A stretch of DNA of 64,000 bases. Origin: UBA2040 sp041674745 (GTDB lineage Bacteria > Bacteroidota > Bacteroidia > Flavobacteriales_D > Crocinitomicaceae). This document shows, piece after piece, positions 26,973 to 36,660 of the stretch. The stretch covers positions 558,001-622,000 of the forward strand of contig JBAYVD010000001.1 in assembly GCA_041674745.1 (NCBI GenBank), given 5' to 3'. A program made the position numbers and the translations under genes. The notes beneath the pieces are model-generated. The model made no database searches, was not told where the DNA came from, and saw only the letters and a program-made list of their open reading frames with translations. Position 1 is the first letter of the stretch; each line of letters starts with the position of its first letter.

Positions 26973-28070
26973 TTACGGTTGTACACGCACATCTCTTTGC
27001 GGGAAAGGAATGACAACTTTGTGTTCGCGGAAGAGTCGATCAATTTCAAAACGAATTTCAGATTTGTAAATATTCGCATCCCAACTTTGTTCGGCCCAAA
27101 AAACCAATTCTAAATCCAGACCGTTGTCTCCGAAATCTTTCAAACGTACTTGAATAGGCTCTTTTTTGTTCACGATAGGATGACCCATGGCGGCTCTTTT
27201 TAACAAGTCTTTGACCAATTCGGTATCGGAACCGTAGGCAATGCTCACATCGATGATAAAGCGAGAAAGATGCGTTCCGTGCGACCAATTTTCAACGTAT
27301 TCTTGCGTGAGGCGGCTATTCGGAACAATCAAGACATTTCCATTTCTGGTTTCAATTTGAGTGGTTCGAACATTGATTTTAATCAGTTTAGCAATGACCG
27401 GTTCCGTCGTGCCTGAGTTGTAGATTTCCACAATATCGCCGACGCGCAGATTTCCTTCGAAAAGAATGACAAAGCCCGAAAACATATCTCGGAAAACATC
27501 TTGCAAACCAAGTCCCAAACCAACGAGCAAAGCGGCAGATCCTCCGATCAACAACTTTAAATCCACTTGTAAAATCTGCAAGCAAAGCAGGATGGAAATG
27601 ACGTAAATCACATATTTCGCTACTTGAATGTATACAAATTCGGAACCTGCATCCAAATCGATTCGACCTTTCACACGTCTCGTCAAATACAATTTCACGA
27701 AATTCACCAACATTTTGGCTCCAAAAATCACGACGGCAATTCCTAAAATATGGGCAAAGGAAATCGTTAAAAAGTCGGATTTAATAATTTTGTAACTCAA
27801 GAAATTCTCAAAACTTACGTCATGGTTGTTAATTCCAAAACTATAAATGCAAGCGTAAAATGAAAGGATATAAACACTCTGGCTCATCAAACGCAGAACC
27901 GTTGCTTTTCGGCCTTCCACACGGATATTTTGATTTTTGAGTAAGCGTTTTAAATTTCGGTGAATGACACGACGTAATAGAATAGAAAAGAAAATGATGA
28001 TGGTTAGAAATATCAAATTCCACAAACAAACCTCGTACGGTCCAAATTTAAAGAGAGTGTAGCTCAGCAT
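26973..28070 (-). CDS. MscS-family mechanosensitive ion channel
   Basis: 365 residues: four to five membrane helices, the last being the pore helix (GGSAALLVGLGLGLQDVFRDMFSG). The MscS beta domain with VGDIVEI and IPNSRL-like (VPNSRLTQ) motifs and the C-terminal alpha/beta domain follow. It relieves osmotic downshock. Its start directly abuts the dnaG stop, so it is the last gene of the polyprenyl synthase-lipoprotein-dnaG-mscS operon. Confidence 0.92.
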   Translation of the reverse strand: MLSYTLFKFGPYEVCLWNLIFLTIIIFFSILLRRVIHRNLKRLLKNQNIRVEGRKATVLRLMSQSVYILSFYACIYSFGINNHDVSFENFLSYKIIKSDFLTISFAHILGIAVVIFGAKMLVNFVKLYLTRRVKGRIDLDAGSEFVYIQVAKYVIYVISILLCLQILQVDLKLLIGGSAALLVGLGLGLQDVFRDMFSGFVILFEGNLRVGDIVEIYNSGTTEPVIAKLIKINVRTTQIETRNGNVLIVPNSRLTQEYVENWSHGTHLSRFIIDVSIAYGSDTELVKDLLKRAAMGHPIVNKKEPIQVRLKDFGDNGLDLELVFWAEQSWDANIYKSEIRFEIDRLFREHKVVIPFPQRDVRVQP

Positions 28071-30047
28071 TTATTTCAGAATAATTCTTCCCAGTTTTAA
28101 TGAGAGTGTTTTTTTTACATTTTCCAGACGCATTTGTTCGCTGATTAAATCCGTCATTTGTTCAAAATTTTCATCCGACAAATTACCCAATTCGGATTGA
28201 ATTTCTTTGATTCGCTTTTCGATTTTGTAATTTTTAAAAGCATAAATGGAACTCATGGCTAGAAATGGCAAGCGCTCTTGTTCACCTTGGGTAACGATTT
28301 TATGTTTCTCAAACCATTTTGGACTGAGTTCGTATTCATTGCTTTCGAAATCAGACACCAGTTTCACCAGTTCTTGGTCTTCGTTGTTGAGAAAAAAACT
28401 CAATTGGTAAAAGGTGTTTTCACTCAATCCGCGGGTGATAATCCCATGAATTTTATTGAATAGTGGAAAGTCAAAGGTTAATTCGTCTTTCTCTAGTTCA
28501 TGACAAATCAATTCTGTTATGCTCGTTTCAACGACAATTTCTTTCCCATCCGGGTCTGTGCTCGGGACTTCTACCGCAAAAACGCCGTATTTTATAAGTG
28601 TGCGAATCAAAGAAAATTCTGACGCGTCGAAGCGATCTGTTTTTGGGTGTAAAATCTCAACAGGTGTTTCCGTGAAGGGTTGAAAATCTGGTTCAACGTC
28701 GAACGCCCGCTGTGTTTCTTGGTGTTGTTTTTCTATATTTTTCGAGCGGTATTTGGCAATTTCAGTAATGACAATTTCCTCGCTGATATCAAATTTGGCG
28801 GCAATTTCTTTGGTGTAAACTGATCGAATGATGGAATCAGGAATCAAGCCAACGGATGCAACAACTTCCCGAATCAACTCGGCTTTTTTTAATGGATCGC
28901 CACCGCTGTCTTTCAATAATATTTCGGTTTTGAACGAAACAAAATCTTGAGCAGAGTCTTTTAAATACGCTTCTAAAACCGACGAACTATTCTTTTTCGC
29001 AAAAGAATCGGGATCTTCGCCTTCCGGAAAAAGAACCACTTTCACTGACATGCCTTCTTCCAAAATCAAATCGATTCCACGGAAAGAGGCTTTGATACCC
29101 GCATTGTCACCATCATACAGGATTGTAATGTTTTGTGTGTACCTGCGAATGAGTTTGATTTGCTCCTTTGTCAACGATGTTCCCGAGGAAGAAACTACAT
29201 TCTGAATTCCCGCTTGATACATACTGATGACGTCCGTGTAACCTTCGCAAAGAAAACAATTGTCGTATTTTATAATGTCATTTTTTGCAAAATAAAGTCC
29301 GTAAAGAATATCACTTTTGTGGTAAATTGGACTTTCAGGCGAGTTGAAATATTTTGCTACTTTTTTGTCGGTAATTAAGGTTCGTCCACCAAAACCTAGA
29401 ATCCGTCCACTGATACTGTGGATGGGAAACATGACTCTACCGCGGAAAAAATCGAAGTGACGATCATCCTTGGTTTTCACCAACCCAACCGTTTCTAGGT
29501 ATTCTAGTTTGTAATTCTTGGACAGGGCGGCTTTGGTAAAATCATCGCTTACATTTAGGCAATAGCCCAAATCAAATTTTTGGACAATGTCGGGACGAAA
29601 ACCTCTTTCCTCGAAATACGTGAGACCAATGGCTTTCCCTTCGTCTGATTCATGTAAGTTTTCAATGAAATGTTTTTTCGCAAATTCATTGATGATGAAC
29701 AAACTTTCTCGTTCAGAAACCATTGCCAACTCTTCGGCTGTAGGTGCTTTTTCTTCTGGGAGAACAATGCCATATTTGTCTGCCAACCAGCGCAAAGCTT
29801 CAGGATACGTATAGTGTTCCTTTTCCATAAGGAAAGTAACGACCGTTCCTCCTTTACCCGTTGAGAAGCATTTAAAGATTTGTTTGGAAGGAGAAACAGA
29901 AAAAGAGGGTGTTTTTTCATCCGTAAAAGGACTCAAACCCATGTAGCTGGATCCTTTTTTCTTCAAGCTCACAAATTCCCCAATCACCTCCTCAATACGA
30001 GCGGTTTGCATGATGTCTTCGACGATATGCGGGGGAATCATTGCCAT
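28071..30047 (-). CDS. dnaG: DNA primase with degenerate zinc-binding domain
   Basis: 658 residues. The TOPRIM core (about 250-350) has FLCEGYTDVISM, SSGTSLTKEQ and LYDGDNAGIKA. The DnaB-interaction C-terminal domain is longer than usual. The N-terminal zinc-binding domain is recognisable (GLSPFTDEKTPSFSVSP...KCFSTGKGG), but three of the four canonical ligands are replaced: Ser 39 and Thr 42 stand in the CPFH positions and Thr 63 in the last Cys position. Only Cys 60 remains. I recall similar loss in other flavobacteria. It synthesises RNA primers for replication. The operon spacing is 0 bases on both sides. Confidence 0.97.
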   Translation of the reverse strand: MAMIPPHIVEDIMQTARIEEVIGEFVSLKKKGSSYMGLSPFTDEKTPSFSVSPSKQIFKCFSTGKGGTVVTFLMEKEHYTYPEALRWLADKYGIVLPEEKAPTAEELAMVSERESLFIINEFAKKHFIENLHESDEGKAIGLTYFEERGFRPDIVQKFDLGYCLNVSDDFTKAALSKNYKLEYLETVGLVKTKDDRHFDFFRGRVMFPIHSISGRILGFGGRTLITDKKVAKYFNSPESPIYHKSDILYGLYFAKNDIIKYDNCFLCEGYTDVISMYQAGIQNVVSSSGTSLTKEQIKLIRRYTQNITILYDGDNAGIKASFRGIDLILEEGMSVKVVLFPEGEDPDSFAKKNSSSVLEAYLKDSAQDFVSFKTEILLKDSGGDPLKKAELIREVVASVGLIPDSIIRSVYTKEIAAKFDISEEIVITEIAKYRSKNIEKQHQETQRAFDVEPDFQPFTETPVEILHPKTDRFDASEFSLIRTLIKYGVFAVEVPSTDPDGKEIVVETSITELICHELEKDELTFDFPLFNKIHGIITRGLSENTFYQLSFFLNNEDQELVKLVSDFESNEYELSPKWFEKHKIVTQGEQERLPFLAMSSIYAFKNYKIEKRIKEIQSELGNLSDENFEQMTDLISEQMRLENVKKTLSLKLGRIILK

Positions 30048-30458
30048 TTAATATCCTTCAGGTAATCCGTAATCTTTTACTGTAACATTTCCCTTGGAGT
30101 CGTAGGTTTTCCAAACGCCAATCATCGTGTCACTCCAATATTCTCCATAATAATAGGGTGCGCCATTTGCATACGCGTTGTAGGTATGTCCGTGTTTTTT
30201 TCCATGTTCATACATGGTAAAGTTCAATTGTTTTCCTTCGGGCGAAAAAAAGACCCAACGACCATTTCGTTCTCCTTTGTCGTCCGTTGCTCCTTGAATT
30301 TTAATTTGTTTTTTACCGGGGTAAAATTCGGTATGCATGCCGTTTTCATCAATAATTAATTGCGTATCTTCGATAACCGCCGGTTTATCAGTTTCTGGTC
30401 CCTCGCCACATGAGAAGGCAACAATTGCCACAATAAGTGCAAAAAAGAATTTTTTCAT
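30048..30458 (-). CDS. YwqK/MORN-repeat lipoprotein
   Basis: 136 residues with a lipoprotein signal: hydrophobic stretch, then VAFSCG, giving lipidated Cys 17. The mature part carries MORN/YwqK-type repeats (GRWVFFSPEGKQLN, YYYGEYWSDTMIGVWKTYDSKGN). It lies between the polyprenyl synthase gene (4 bases) and dnaG (0 bases), so it is expressed with them. It shares repeat style with the secreted protein at 3193-4077. No function is known. Confidence 0.75.
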   Translation of the reverse strand: MKKFFFALIVAIVAFSCGEGPETDKPAVIEDTQLIIDENGMHTEFYPGKKQIKIQGATDDKGERNGRWVFFSPEGKQLNFTMYEHGKKHGHTYNAYANGAPYYYGEYWSDTMIGVWKTYDSKGNVTVKDYGLPEGY

Positions 30459-30462
30459 GGTC

Positions 30463-31434
30463 TTATTTTAATCTTTCAGTTGTGTAATCTACCAATCCAA
30501 TAACCGATTTTTTGGCTATCGAATCCGGAATATCTTGTATTAATTCCAAGGCTTTGTTTTTGTACTCCATCATTTTTCCATGGGCAAATTGAATTCCCCC
30601 GTGTTCGATCACTAAAGCGATTGCTCGTTTCACTTTCGCACTGTTTTCATTGTGATTTTTCACAATGTTGATGAGTTCTTGCCGAACTTCTTTCGGACCA
30701 TTGTTGAGTACATAAATCAACGGCAAAGTCATTTTTCTTTCACGAATGTCATTTCCCGTTGGTTTTCCGATGTCGTCGGGCATTCCGTAATCAAAAATAT
30801 CGTCTTTAATTTGAAATGCAATACCGATGTATTCACCAAATAGGCGCATTTTATCCAGCATGTCATCGCGTCCAACACTTTTTGCAGAAGCTTCACAAAC
30901 ACAAGCGATTAAAGAAGCCGTTTTTTGTCGGATCACTTCAAAATACAATTCTTCTGTGATGTCCATACGACGTGCCTTCTCCAATTGAAGCAATTCCCCT
31001 TCGCTCATTTCTTGAACGGCGCGGGCTACAATTTTGAGAATGTCCACATTGTCTTTTTCAATGGAAAGCAACAATACCTTCGACAAGAAATAATCGCCGA
31101 CCAATACCGCAATTTTATTTTTCCACAACGCATTGATGGAGAAGTGTCCGCGTCTTTCATTGGCGTCGTCAACTACGTCATCGTGGACAAGTGTGGCCGT
31201 GTGTAAGATTTCAATTAAGGATGCCGCTTCGTAGGTTTTATCGTTGATTTCTCCTAACATTTTTGCCGTTAGCAATAGAAACAAGGGGCGAATTTGCTTG
31301 CCTTTTCTTTTTACGATAAAGTTGGTGATTTTATCAAGCAAGGCGGCTTTAGACTGTAGATTTTCACGAAAGCGAATATCAAATAGTGCCATTTCTTCCT
31401 CTACAGGAGCCATAATTTCTTTCACAGACATCAT
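30463..31434 (-). CDS. Long-chain polyprenyl diphosphate synthase
   Basis: 323 residues of the trans-prenyltransferase family. The first Asp-rich motif DDVVD is at 85-89 and the second is KDDIFDY near 215. Small residues (Thr-Ala-Thr-Leu-Val-His) before the first motif suggest a long-chain product such as the octaprenyl or menaquinone side chain. M1 or the adjacent M2 may be used; the -7 box is only 5 bases upstream of M1. First gene of the operon that contains dnaG and mscS. Confidence 0.92.
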   Translation of the reverse strand: MMSVKEIMAPVEEEMALFDIRFRENLQSKAALLDKITNFIVKRKGKQIRPLFLLLTAKMLGEINDKTYEAASLIEILHTATLVHDDVVDDANERRGHFSINALWKNKIAVLVGDYFLSKVLLLSIEKDNVDILKIVARAVQEMSEGELLQLEKARRMDITEELYFEVIRQKTASLIACVCEASAKSVGRDDMLDKMRLFGEYIGIAFQIKDDIFDYGMPDDIGKPTGNDIRERKMTLPLIYVLNNGPKEVRQELINIVKNHNENSAKVKRAIALVIEHGGIQFAHGKMMEYKNKALELIQDIPDSIAKKSVIGLVDYTTERLK

Positions 31435-31439
31435 CGATA

Positions 31440-31447
31440 CAAATATA
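31440..31447 (-). promoter_or_regulatory. -7 promoter box of the polyprenyl synthase-dnaG operon
   Basis: TATATTTG on the minus strand is an exact TAnnTTTG match. It ends 5 bases before the first ATG, so the transcript would be leaderless or start inside the Met-Met pair. Confidence 0.5.
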
Positions 31448-31513
31448 ACAAGATTGGCTCCTTTTGAACGGACAAAAGAAATGATTTTTTGAACGGTTTA
31501 TACACGTGTAAAC

Positions 31514-33055
31514 TCACGGGAATTCTATTTTTAAAATGGCTTTTCTTCGGCGTTTTTGAACGAGAAAATAGGTAAAACCATCCAATAACTGCGCGCCTGC
31601 ACTGGCTTGAATTCGGGAAGATTTGGAAGGAGCATGAACAACCTTTTTACGAATCACACCTTTGTTGTCAATTTGAATTCCTTTCAGATAGGTTTTTCGA
31701 TTACTCGATATCGGTTTTATCGATGAACCGGTTGGATTGTCAATGGATAAATTTTTTGGATGATCGTTGAAGAAGAAGTAGAGTTGCGAGTCGTCTTGAG
31801 CTTGAGCAAACGAAGAATACATTCCATGATCATTGATGGACATTTGATTTTTCGGAATGCTGTAAGTACCTTTCAAGGCACCGGTTGATTCAAACCAGAA
31901 TAAGGCAATGTTTTGGTAGTAAAATACTTCTGTGAAATTGGTCGGTGACATGCGTCCATCATTGGGTTCTTCAATTTCTTTGTAAAATTCTTCCCCCACC
32001 AAAACGAACTCACCATTTTGCATCAATTGAATGTTTTTCATTTGTATCTCGTCAATTCCTTTTTTGTTGATTTTTGGCTGATCGAAAACGTTGAAAAGCC
32101 GCTGTTCTTCTACTGTGAAATTGTGGATTGTATGTGAAATCACTTTGGCGTCTTTGTCCAAAATCAAGTTAAAAACACCGTCTGAATGGAATTTTTTGTC
32201 ATTGGAAAATATACCAGCCAAAATCCATCGATTTGCGTCCAATTCCAACGTGATTTTGTGGATGAAACGTTGATTCAGACTTAGTTCTATTTCTTTCAAT
32301 TTATCTTTGGCATTATCAAAGCTCCACAGAAAAAAGGAATTGTGCGTAAGCGTTGTAAACTCCATTTCAGATTGAAACAAGTCAATGATGTGTCGAGCCA
32401 AAAAGAAAACTTTCTGGTCCCCATCGTAGCGCCAATCCGAGAAAATAAATTGTTTTTCTTTGTTGGGAAATTCAATGGTTTTGTTCCATTTTTGGCTCAA
32501 GTTGGCATTGAAAGCGGTAATTTTTAATTTTTGATTCTCTTCCAACGAAACGGGATAATTGGTACAGATAACAAATCCTGTTTCGGTTTTATCTACAATG
32601 ACTTGAAAGTCTTCGTTTACATTTTGTTGAGAAGGCAAGGTGTCGGCAATAACTGTTTTTCCCCTGGTTCCATCGGAATTAATGATTTGTAAAACGATTC
32701 GTTTGTCAATGGATTTTTCAATTTCACTTTCCACCATGACTAAAATCATGGTTTGCTGAACGGAGAAAATTTGGACCAAATCAAGTTGTGTTCCTTCTTT
32801 GTTTTCAGGTGTGATTTCAAAACTGTTTTTCAGAGTCAGTTTTTGTTTGTCGTACACATTGGCATATAACCTTTGCTCGTTTCTGAATTTGTTGTTCTTG
32901 AAATCGATCGAATAAATATGTAAACTATCCGACATGACAAAGCCTTGATGTATTCCTTTGTCTTGGTGGTTGGACCATTCGCCCTGCTCAACATGCATTT
33001 GTCCGAATAGATTGAACCCAGCAAACAACAGGAAGAAAAGGCAAAAATTCCGCAT
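31514..33055 (-). CDS. Secreted protein of unknown function
   Basis: 513 residues with a signal peptide (MRNFCLFFLLFAGFNLFG). The rest is rich in short beta strands and repeated patterns of the type W..DG...FFLA and NRWILAGIFS, suggestive of a beta-propeller, but I cannot assign a family. There are no membrane helices beyond the signal and no type IX sorting domain at the C-terminus. It lies between rlmN and the polyprenyl synthase operon and is probably transcribed with rlmN, whose stop is 39 bases upstream. Confidence 0.7.
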   Translation of the reverse strand: MRNFCLFFLLFAGFNLFGQMHVEQGEWSNHQDKGIHQGFVMSDSLHIYSIDFKNNKFRNEQRLYANVYDKQKLTLKNSFEITPENKEGTQLDLVQIFSVQQTMILVMVESEIEKSIDKRIVLQIINSDGTRGKTVIADTLPSQQNVNEDFQVIVDKTETGFVICTNYPVSLEENQKLKITAFNANLSQKWNKTIEFPNKEKQFIFSDWRYDGDQKVFFLARHIIDLFQSEMEFTTLTHNSFFLWSFDNAKDKLKEIELSLNQRFIHKITLELDANRWILAGIFSNDKKFHSDGVFNLILDKDAKVISHTIHNFTVEEQRLFNVFDQPKINKKGIDEIQMKNIQLMQNGEFVLVGEEFYKEIEEPNDGRMSPTNFTEVFYYQNIALFWFESTGALKGTYSIPKNQMSINDHGMYSSFAQAQDDSQLYFFFNDHPKNLSIDNPTGSSIKPISSNRKTYLKGIQIDNKGVIRKKVVHAPSKSSRIQASAGAQLLDGFTYFLVQKRRRKAILKIEFP

Positions 33056-33094
33056 AGTTAAAAATAGAAGTTAAAAACGAATTCCAGCGAAAAT

Positions 33095-34168
33095 TTACTT
33101 CAAAATTCTTTCTTCTTTTAAGATTGCGTTGTTTTTGTTTGCCAATTGGCCGCACGCTGCGTCGATGTCTTTCCCACGACTTCGTCGAACGTTGACGATC
33201 ATATTTCGCGCCTCTAAATATTCAGCAAAGGCGTCTACTTTTCTGGAATCGGCTTGTTTCAGCACACCATCATCGATTGGATTGTATTCGATGATATTGA
33301 TTTTGCAGGGAACGCATCGAGCGAATCGCGCCAATTCTTGTGCGTCTTCCAATTCATCATTGAAATCTTTGAAAATGATGTATTCAAAAGTGATTCTGTT
33401 GCCTGTTTTTTCATGGAAATAAACCAATGCTTCCTCCAAAGAGGCTAGATTGTTACTTTCGTTGATGTCCATGATTTTGTTTCGCTTTTCATCATTGGCG
33501 GCATGCAGCGAAAGGGCCAAGTTGAATTTCACGCCGTCATCGCCCATTTTTTTAATCATTTTGGAAATACCGGCTGTTGAAATGGTGATTCTTTTCGGCG
33601 AAATGTTCAGTCCCTTTTCAGAGGTTAACAATTCGGTTGAACGAATCATGTTTTTGTAGTTCAACAAAGGTTCGCCCATGCCCATGTAAACGATATTGGT
33701 CAAATGTTGCCCGTAACGCTCTTCGGCTTGGTTGTTCAAATAAACTACTTGATCAACAATTTCACCAGGCGACAAATTCCGCATCATTTTCAGTCGACCT
33801 GTCGCACAAAAAGCGCACGACAAACTACAACCTACTTGGGACGAAATACAAGCCGTCATCCTAGATTTGGTTGGAATCAAGACGCCTTCTACTACCTGAG
33901 TTTCTCCCACTCTGAAAGCGCATTTTATGGTTTTGTCGCTACTGATCTGTTGGTCGTCTAAAACGATGTGATCAATGTAAAAACTGGTTTCTAAACTTTC
34001 ACGTAAGGCCAAACCTAGGTTCGACATATCGGCAAAGTTGTGCGCGTTTTTTTTCCAAAGCCATTCATGAATTTGCGCTGCTCGGAATGGTTTCTCACCG
34101 ATAGCAATCAAATGTGTTTTGATTTCATCAATGGATAAATCCCGGATATTTATTTTTTTGTCAGACAT
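33095..34168 (-). CDS. rlmN: Dual-specificity 23S rRNA/tRNA adenine-C2 methyltransferase (RlmN)
   Basis: 357 residues of the radical-SAM methyltransferase class A. The iron-sulfur motif CxxxCxxC is Cys 114, 118 and 121 (GCSLSCAFCATG). MGMGEPLLNY, SLHAANDEKR and the C-terminal RGKDIDAACGQL with the methyl-carrying Cys are conserved. It methylates A2503 of 23S rRNA and A37 of some tRNAs. It has an exact -7 box only 7 bases before the ATG. Confidence 0.97.
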   Translation of the reverse strand: MSDKKINIRDLSIDEIKTHLIAIGEKPFRAAQIHEWLWKKNAHNFADMSNLGLALRESLETSFYIDHIVLDDQQISSDKTIKCAFRVGETQVVEGVLIPTKSRMTACISSQVGCSLSCAFCATGRLKMMRNLSPGEIVDQVVYLNNQAEERYGQHLTNIVYMGMGEPLLNYKNMIRSTELLTSEKGLNISPKRITISTAGISKMIKKMGDDGVKFNLALSLHAANDEKRNKIMDINESNNLASLEEALVYFHEKTGNRITFEYIIFKDFNDELEDAQELARFARCVPCKINIIEYNPIDDGVLKQADSRKVDAFAEYLEARNMIVNVRRSRGKDIDAACGQLANKNNAILKEERILK

Positions 34169-34175
34169 GCGAATG

Positions 34176-34183
34176 CAAAGGTA
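34176..34183 (-). promoter_or_regulatory. -7 promoter box of rlmN
   Basis: TACCTTTG (minus strand) followed by CA, 7 bases before the ATG at 34168. It matches the TAnnTTTG consensus. Confidence 0.55.
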
Positions 34184-34255
34184 GTGAATTACGAATTAGG
34201 ATGGATGGAATTGGAAACCAAACAGGGAGCGGATTCGATGTGTAATATTTTCTAA

Positions 34256-35974
34256 TTAACTGGTGATGGAATCCAATCGATAGAAAATGGATTGTGCTTT
34301 GGCTGCATAGGATTCCAAATTGTCCGTTGGAACTTGACACCCATAACGGGACAATTCACATGTTTGCTGCAAATTGAAAAATTCATTTTGAAAATCTGTG
34401 TCTAGATTTTTTTGATCAAAAAAGATTTTTATTTCATCTTTTGATAAAACCCAATTTATATCTCCTCTGGCGGCTTGAGAAACTGAATTTTGCAAATATT
34501 TGGACAGTTGCGTGAAGAACGGAATTGTGTTTTGATTGGCCACATGCGGAGCCAACAAGGAAAGCCATTCGTCAGGATTTATTTTTTCGACCTGATTTTC
34601 AGCCAATTGTTTATTGGTAACGGTTTCTTTTGTTGATTCTTTTTGTTTTCGGGCACGTGCAAAAAAGAATAAAAAAGCCAAACAGAGAGGAGTCGAAATA
34701 CCAACCCATTTCACTACTGGATTACTGAAAAATCCACTGGAAGCAGTTTCATTTGTGTCGAACCGTTCAATTGTATTGCCAGCTCCATATTCTGATTGAG
34801 TATTGTCTGCCACCACGAATGAAGGGTCATTTTCCACTGAAAGTGAATTGGATCGAGTTGTTTTGGTAACATATTTCTCTTGTTGTGGATCGAAATAGGC
34901 AAATTTCACCGCCGGAATTGTAATGGATCCACTTTCCAAAACCCGCAAGTGGTAATAGATAGTAATGGTACCATCAGCACCTTTGTCTGTAAATGAAAAT
35001 TTCTCCTTGCGCTCGGGGTCACCGTACAGTTGCAATTCTTTTGGTAAATTCAATTTTGGATCACTGATATCATGAAGATTTCCATATCCCGACAATTCTA
35101 AGGTCAAAGTAACGATCTCACCTTGTTTCAAATCGGACTTGTTTACCACACATTTTACATCAAATTGGCCCACACCGCCAGTAAACCATTGCGGTGCATT
35201 TTTAGGCAATGGAACAACACGTATATCGTTTTTCTTCGAAGTAAGTTCGAATCCGTCAAAACCAGACTGAAGTGTCATTTCGAAAGGATCGATTTTAACC
35301 TTGCCAGGATTGTTGAAGAATACTACTTGCTTGTCGAGTTCAAAAACAAAGCGTTCTTTGTTGTTCTTATTTTCGTTGCGAACCAAAACTTCTTGCGGAC
35401 CGTTAATTTTGTGTTGGTCGGCACCGGAAGCAATGATATAACCTTGGTACGAATCATAATGAGTAGGCTTGAAGCGCGAAGTAACTTTCGATTCAATAAC
35501 CACTGCTTCGCCCACGTACACTTTGTCTTTGGACAAAACAATCGAGCCGCAAGCTGGTTTTTTGAAAAGTGTTGCGTCGATGGATTCATTCATGCCACAG
35601 CCTTTTGGTTTTGCTATGACCTGTACTTTGTTTGATTTGTAGACTTTATTTCCTTTTCGCACAAAAGCCGGTCCAATTGAGAATTTTCCTTCTTTGGTCA
35701 AAGTGCCCGTTCGTCCGTGAAAATAATACGTTATTACTTCGCCAGTATTACCATCGAATTCTTGCTCCATGCTATTCATGACGCTGTAACCTTGTTCAAA
35801 ACCGGCTGGATAATCAATGTTGATATCACCTGAAATATTGGATTTCACGATAACATTAAACGCTTGACCTACTTCCACCTCGGTTGGTTGAACAATCAAT
35901 TCCACGTACGGTTTTTGTGCTGATGCAAAAAAGCCAGTCATCAAAGAAAACAATATGCCAATGTATTTCGTCAT
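34256..35974 (-). CDS. batD: BatD (aerotolerance operon membrane protein)
   Basis: 572 residues from ATG at 35974. A frame two codons longer starts with TTG and is rejected. A signal peptide is followed by a BatD beta-sandwich region (about 20-410, with VEVGQAFNVIVKS and QGEIVTLTLELSGYG), a membrane helix near 430-450 (VKWVGISTPLCLAFLFFFA) and a cytoplasmic helical tail. It is the last gene of the Bat operon and overlaps the batC stop by one base (TGATG). BatD is thought to anchor the VWA proteins of the complex at the inner membrane. Confidence 0.92.
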   Translation of the reverse strand: MTKYIGILFSLMTGFFASAQKPYVELIVQPTEVEVGQAFNVIVKSNISGDINIDYPAGFEQGYSVMNSMEQEFDGNTGEVITYYFHGRTGTLTKEGKFSIGPAFVRKGNKVYKSNKVQVIAKPKGCGMNESIDATLFKKPACGSIVLSKDKVYVGEAVVIESKVTSRFKPTHYDSYQGYIIASGADQHKINGPQEVLVRNENKNNKERFVFELDKQVVFFNNPGKVKIDPFEMTLQSGFDGFELTSKKNDIRVVPLPKNAPQWFTGGVGQFDVKCVVNKSDLKQGEIVTLTLELSGYGNLHDISDPKLNLPKELQLYGDPERKEKFSFTDKGADGTITIYYHLRVLESGSITIPAVKFAYFDPQQEKYVTKTTRSNSLSVENDPSFVVADNTQSEYGAGNTIERFDTNETASSGFFSNPVVKWVGISTPLCLAFLFFFARARKQKESTKETVTNKQLAENQVEKINPDEWLSLLAPHVANQNTIPFFTQLSKYLQNSVSQAARGDINWVLSKDEIKIFFDQKNLDTDFQNEFFNLQQTCELSRYGCQVPTDNLESYAAKAQSIFYRLDSITS

Positions 35975-36660
35975 CACCAATCTTTCTGAGATTTTGTTCC
36001 ATTATTATCGCCTTTACCGCTTGCAATTTTACGTTTGGTTTGGGCTTCTTTTTTCATCAGTTTTTCTAATTCACGTTGAACGGTTTGATCGTTCAAAGCA
36101 GACGGATTATCCTGATTGGGTTGGTCTTTGTTGTCTTGCGGTTTTTCTTTGTCTTTTTTATCTTTTTGGTTGTCGTTTTTTGGCGGTGGATTTTTCTTGT
36201 CTTCCTCCTTTTGACGACGAATGGCTTCGGATAAATTGTATTGCGTTTGCTCGTTGGAAGGGTCTTTTTTCAACGCGTTTTTATACGCTGAAATGGCTTT
36301 TCCGTAGTTTTTTTCTTCCATGGCAATGTTTCCCAAATTGTGAAAAGAACGTGCCGCGGATGGTGCGTCTGTTTTACTTTTCTTTTGATAGGTTGCAGCA
36401 GCGGCTTCGTATTGTTTCAATCGATACTGCGTTTGTGCAATTTCTTCAGAAAGATCGATTCCTTTTGGTAAAACGGGAACAGCTGTTTCGTAAAAGAGAA
36501 TGGCTTTTTGATAGTCTTTCGTCCGATAGGCTTCTCGAGCTAAATTGACCATGCTGCGCCAATCTTCCCGATTTTTCGGATCTTCTCCGCTCGCTGCCGC
36601 CCACGCCAAATTTGCTTGAAAAATCAAGGCCAACAAAAGATATTTTAAACCGCTATTCAT
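35974..36660 (-). CDS. batC: BatC (TPR protein of the Bat operon)
   Basis: 228 residues: a signal peptide (to about 22), three TPR units (about 30-135) including AARSFHNLGNIAMEEKNY and AISAYKNALKKDPSNEQ, then a long Lys/Asp/Asn/Gln-rich tail of low complexity (about 140-228). The tail explains a spurious long open frame on the opposite strand. It overlaps batB by 4 bases and batD by 1 base, so expression is coupled. TPRs presumably bind the VWA partners. Confidence 0.9.
   Translation of the reverse strand: MNSGLKYLLLALIFQANLAWAAASGEDPKNREDWRSMVNLAREAYRTKDYQKAILFYETAVPVLPKGIDLSEEIAQTQYRLKQYEAAAATYQKKSKTDAPSAARSFHNLGNIAMEEKNYGKAISAYKNALKKDPSNEQTQYNLSEAIRRQKEEDKKNPPPKNDNQKDKKDKEKPQDNKDQPNQDNPSALNDQTVQRELEKLMKKEAQTKRKIASGKGDNNGTKSQKDW

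Noticed and set aside
31496..31513. Near-palindrome centred on CACGTG after the secreted-protein gene
   Set aside because: Hairpin loop would be absent or tiny and no T-run follows, so neither a terminator nor a clear operator can be argued.
35123..35635. A 170-codon plus-strand frame opposite batD
   Set aside because: It lies wholly inside a well-supported gene, has no promoter box and its composition is typical of an antisense frame.
35955..36548. A 197-codon open frame on the plus strand opposite batC
   Set aside because: It is the antisense shadow of the lysine-rich BatC coding sequence; its translation is rich in Phe, Leu and Cys without domain character.
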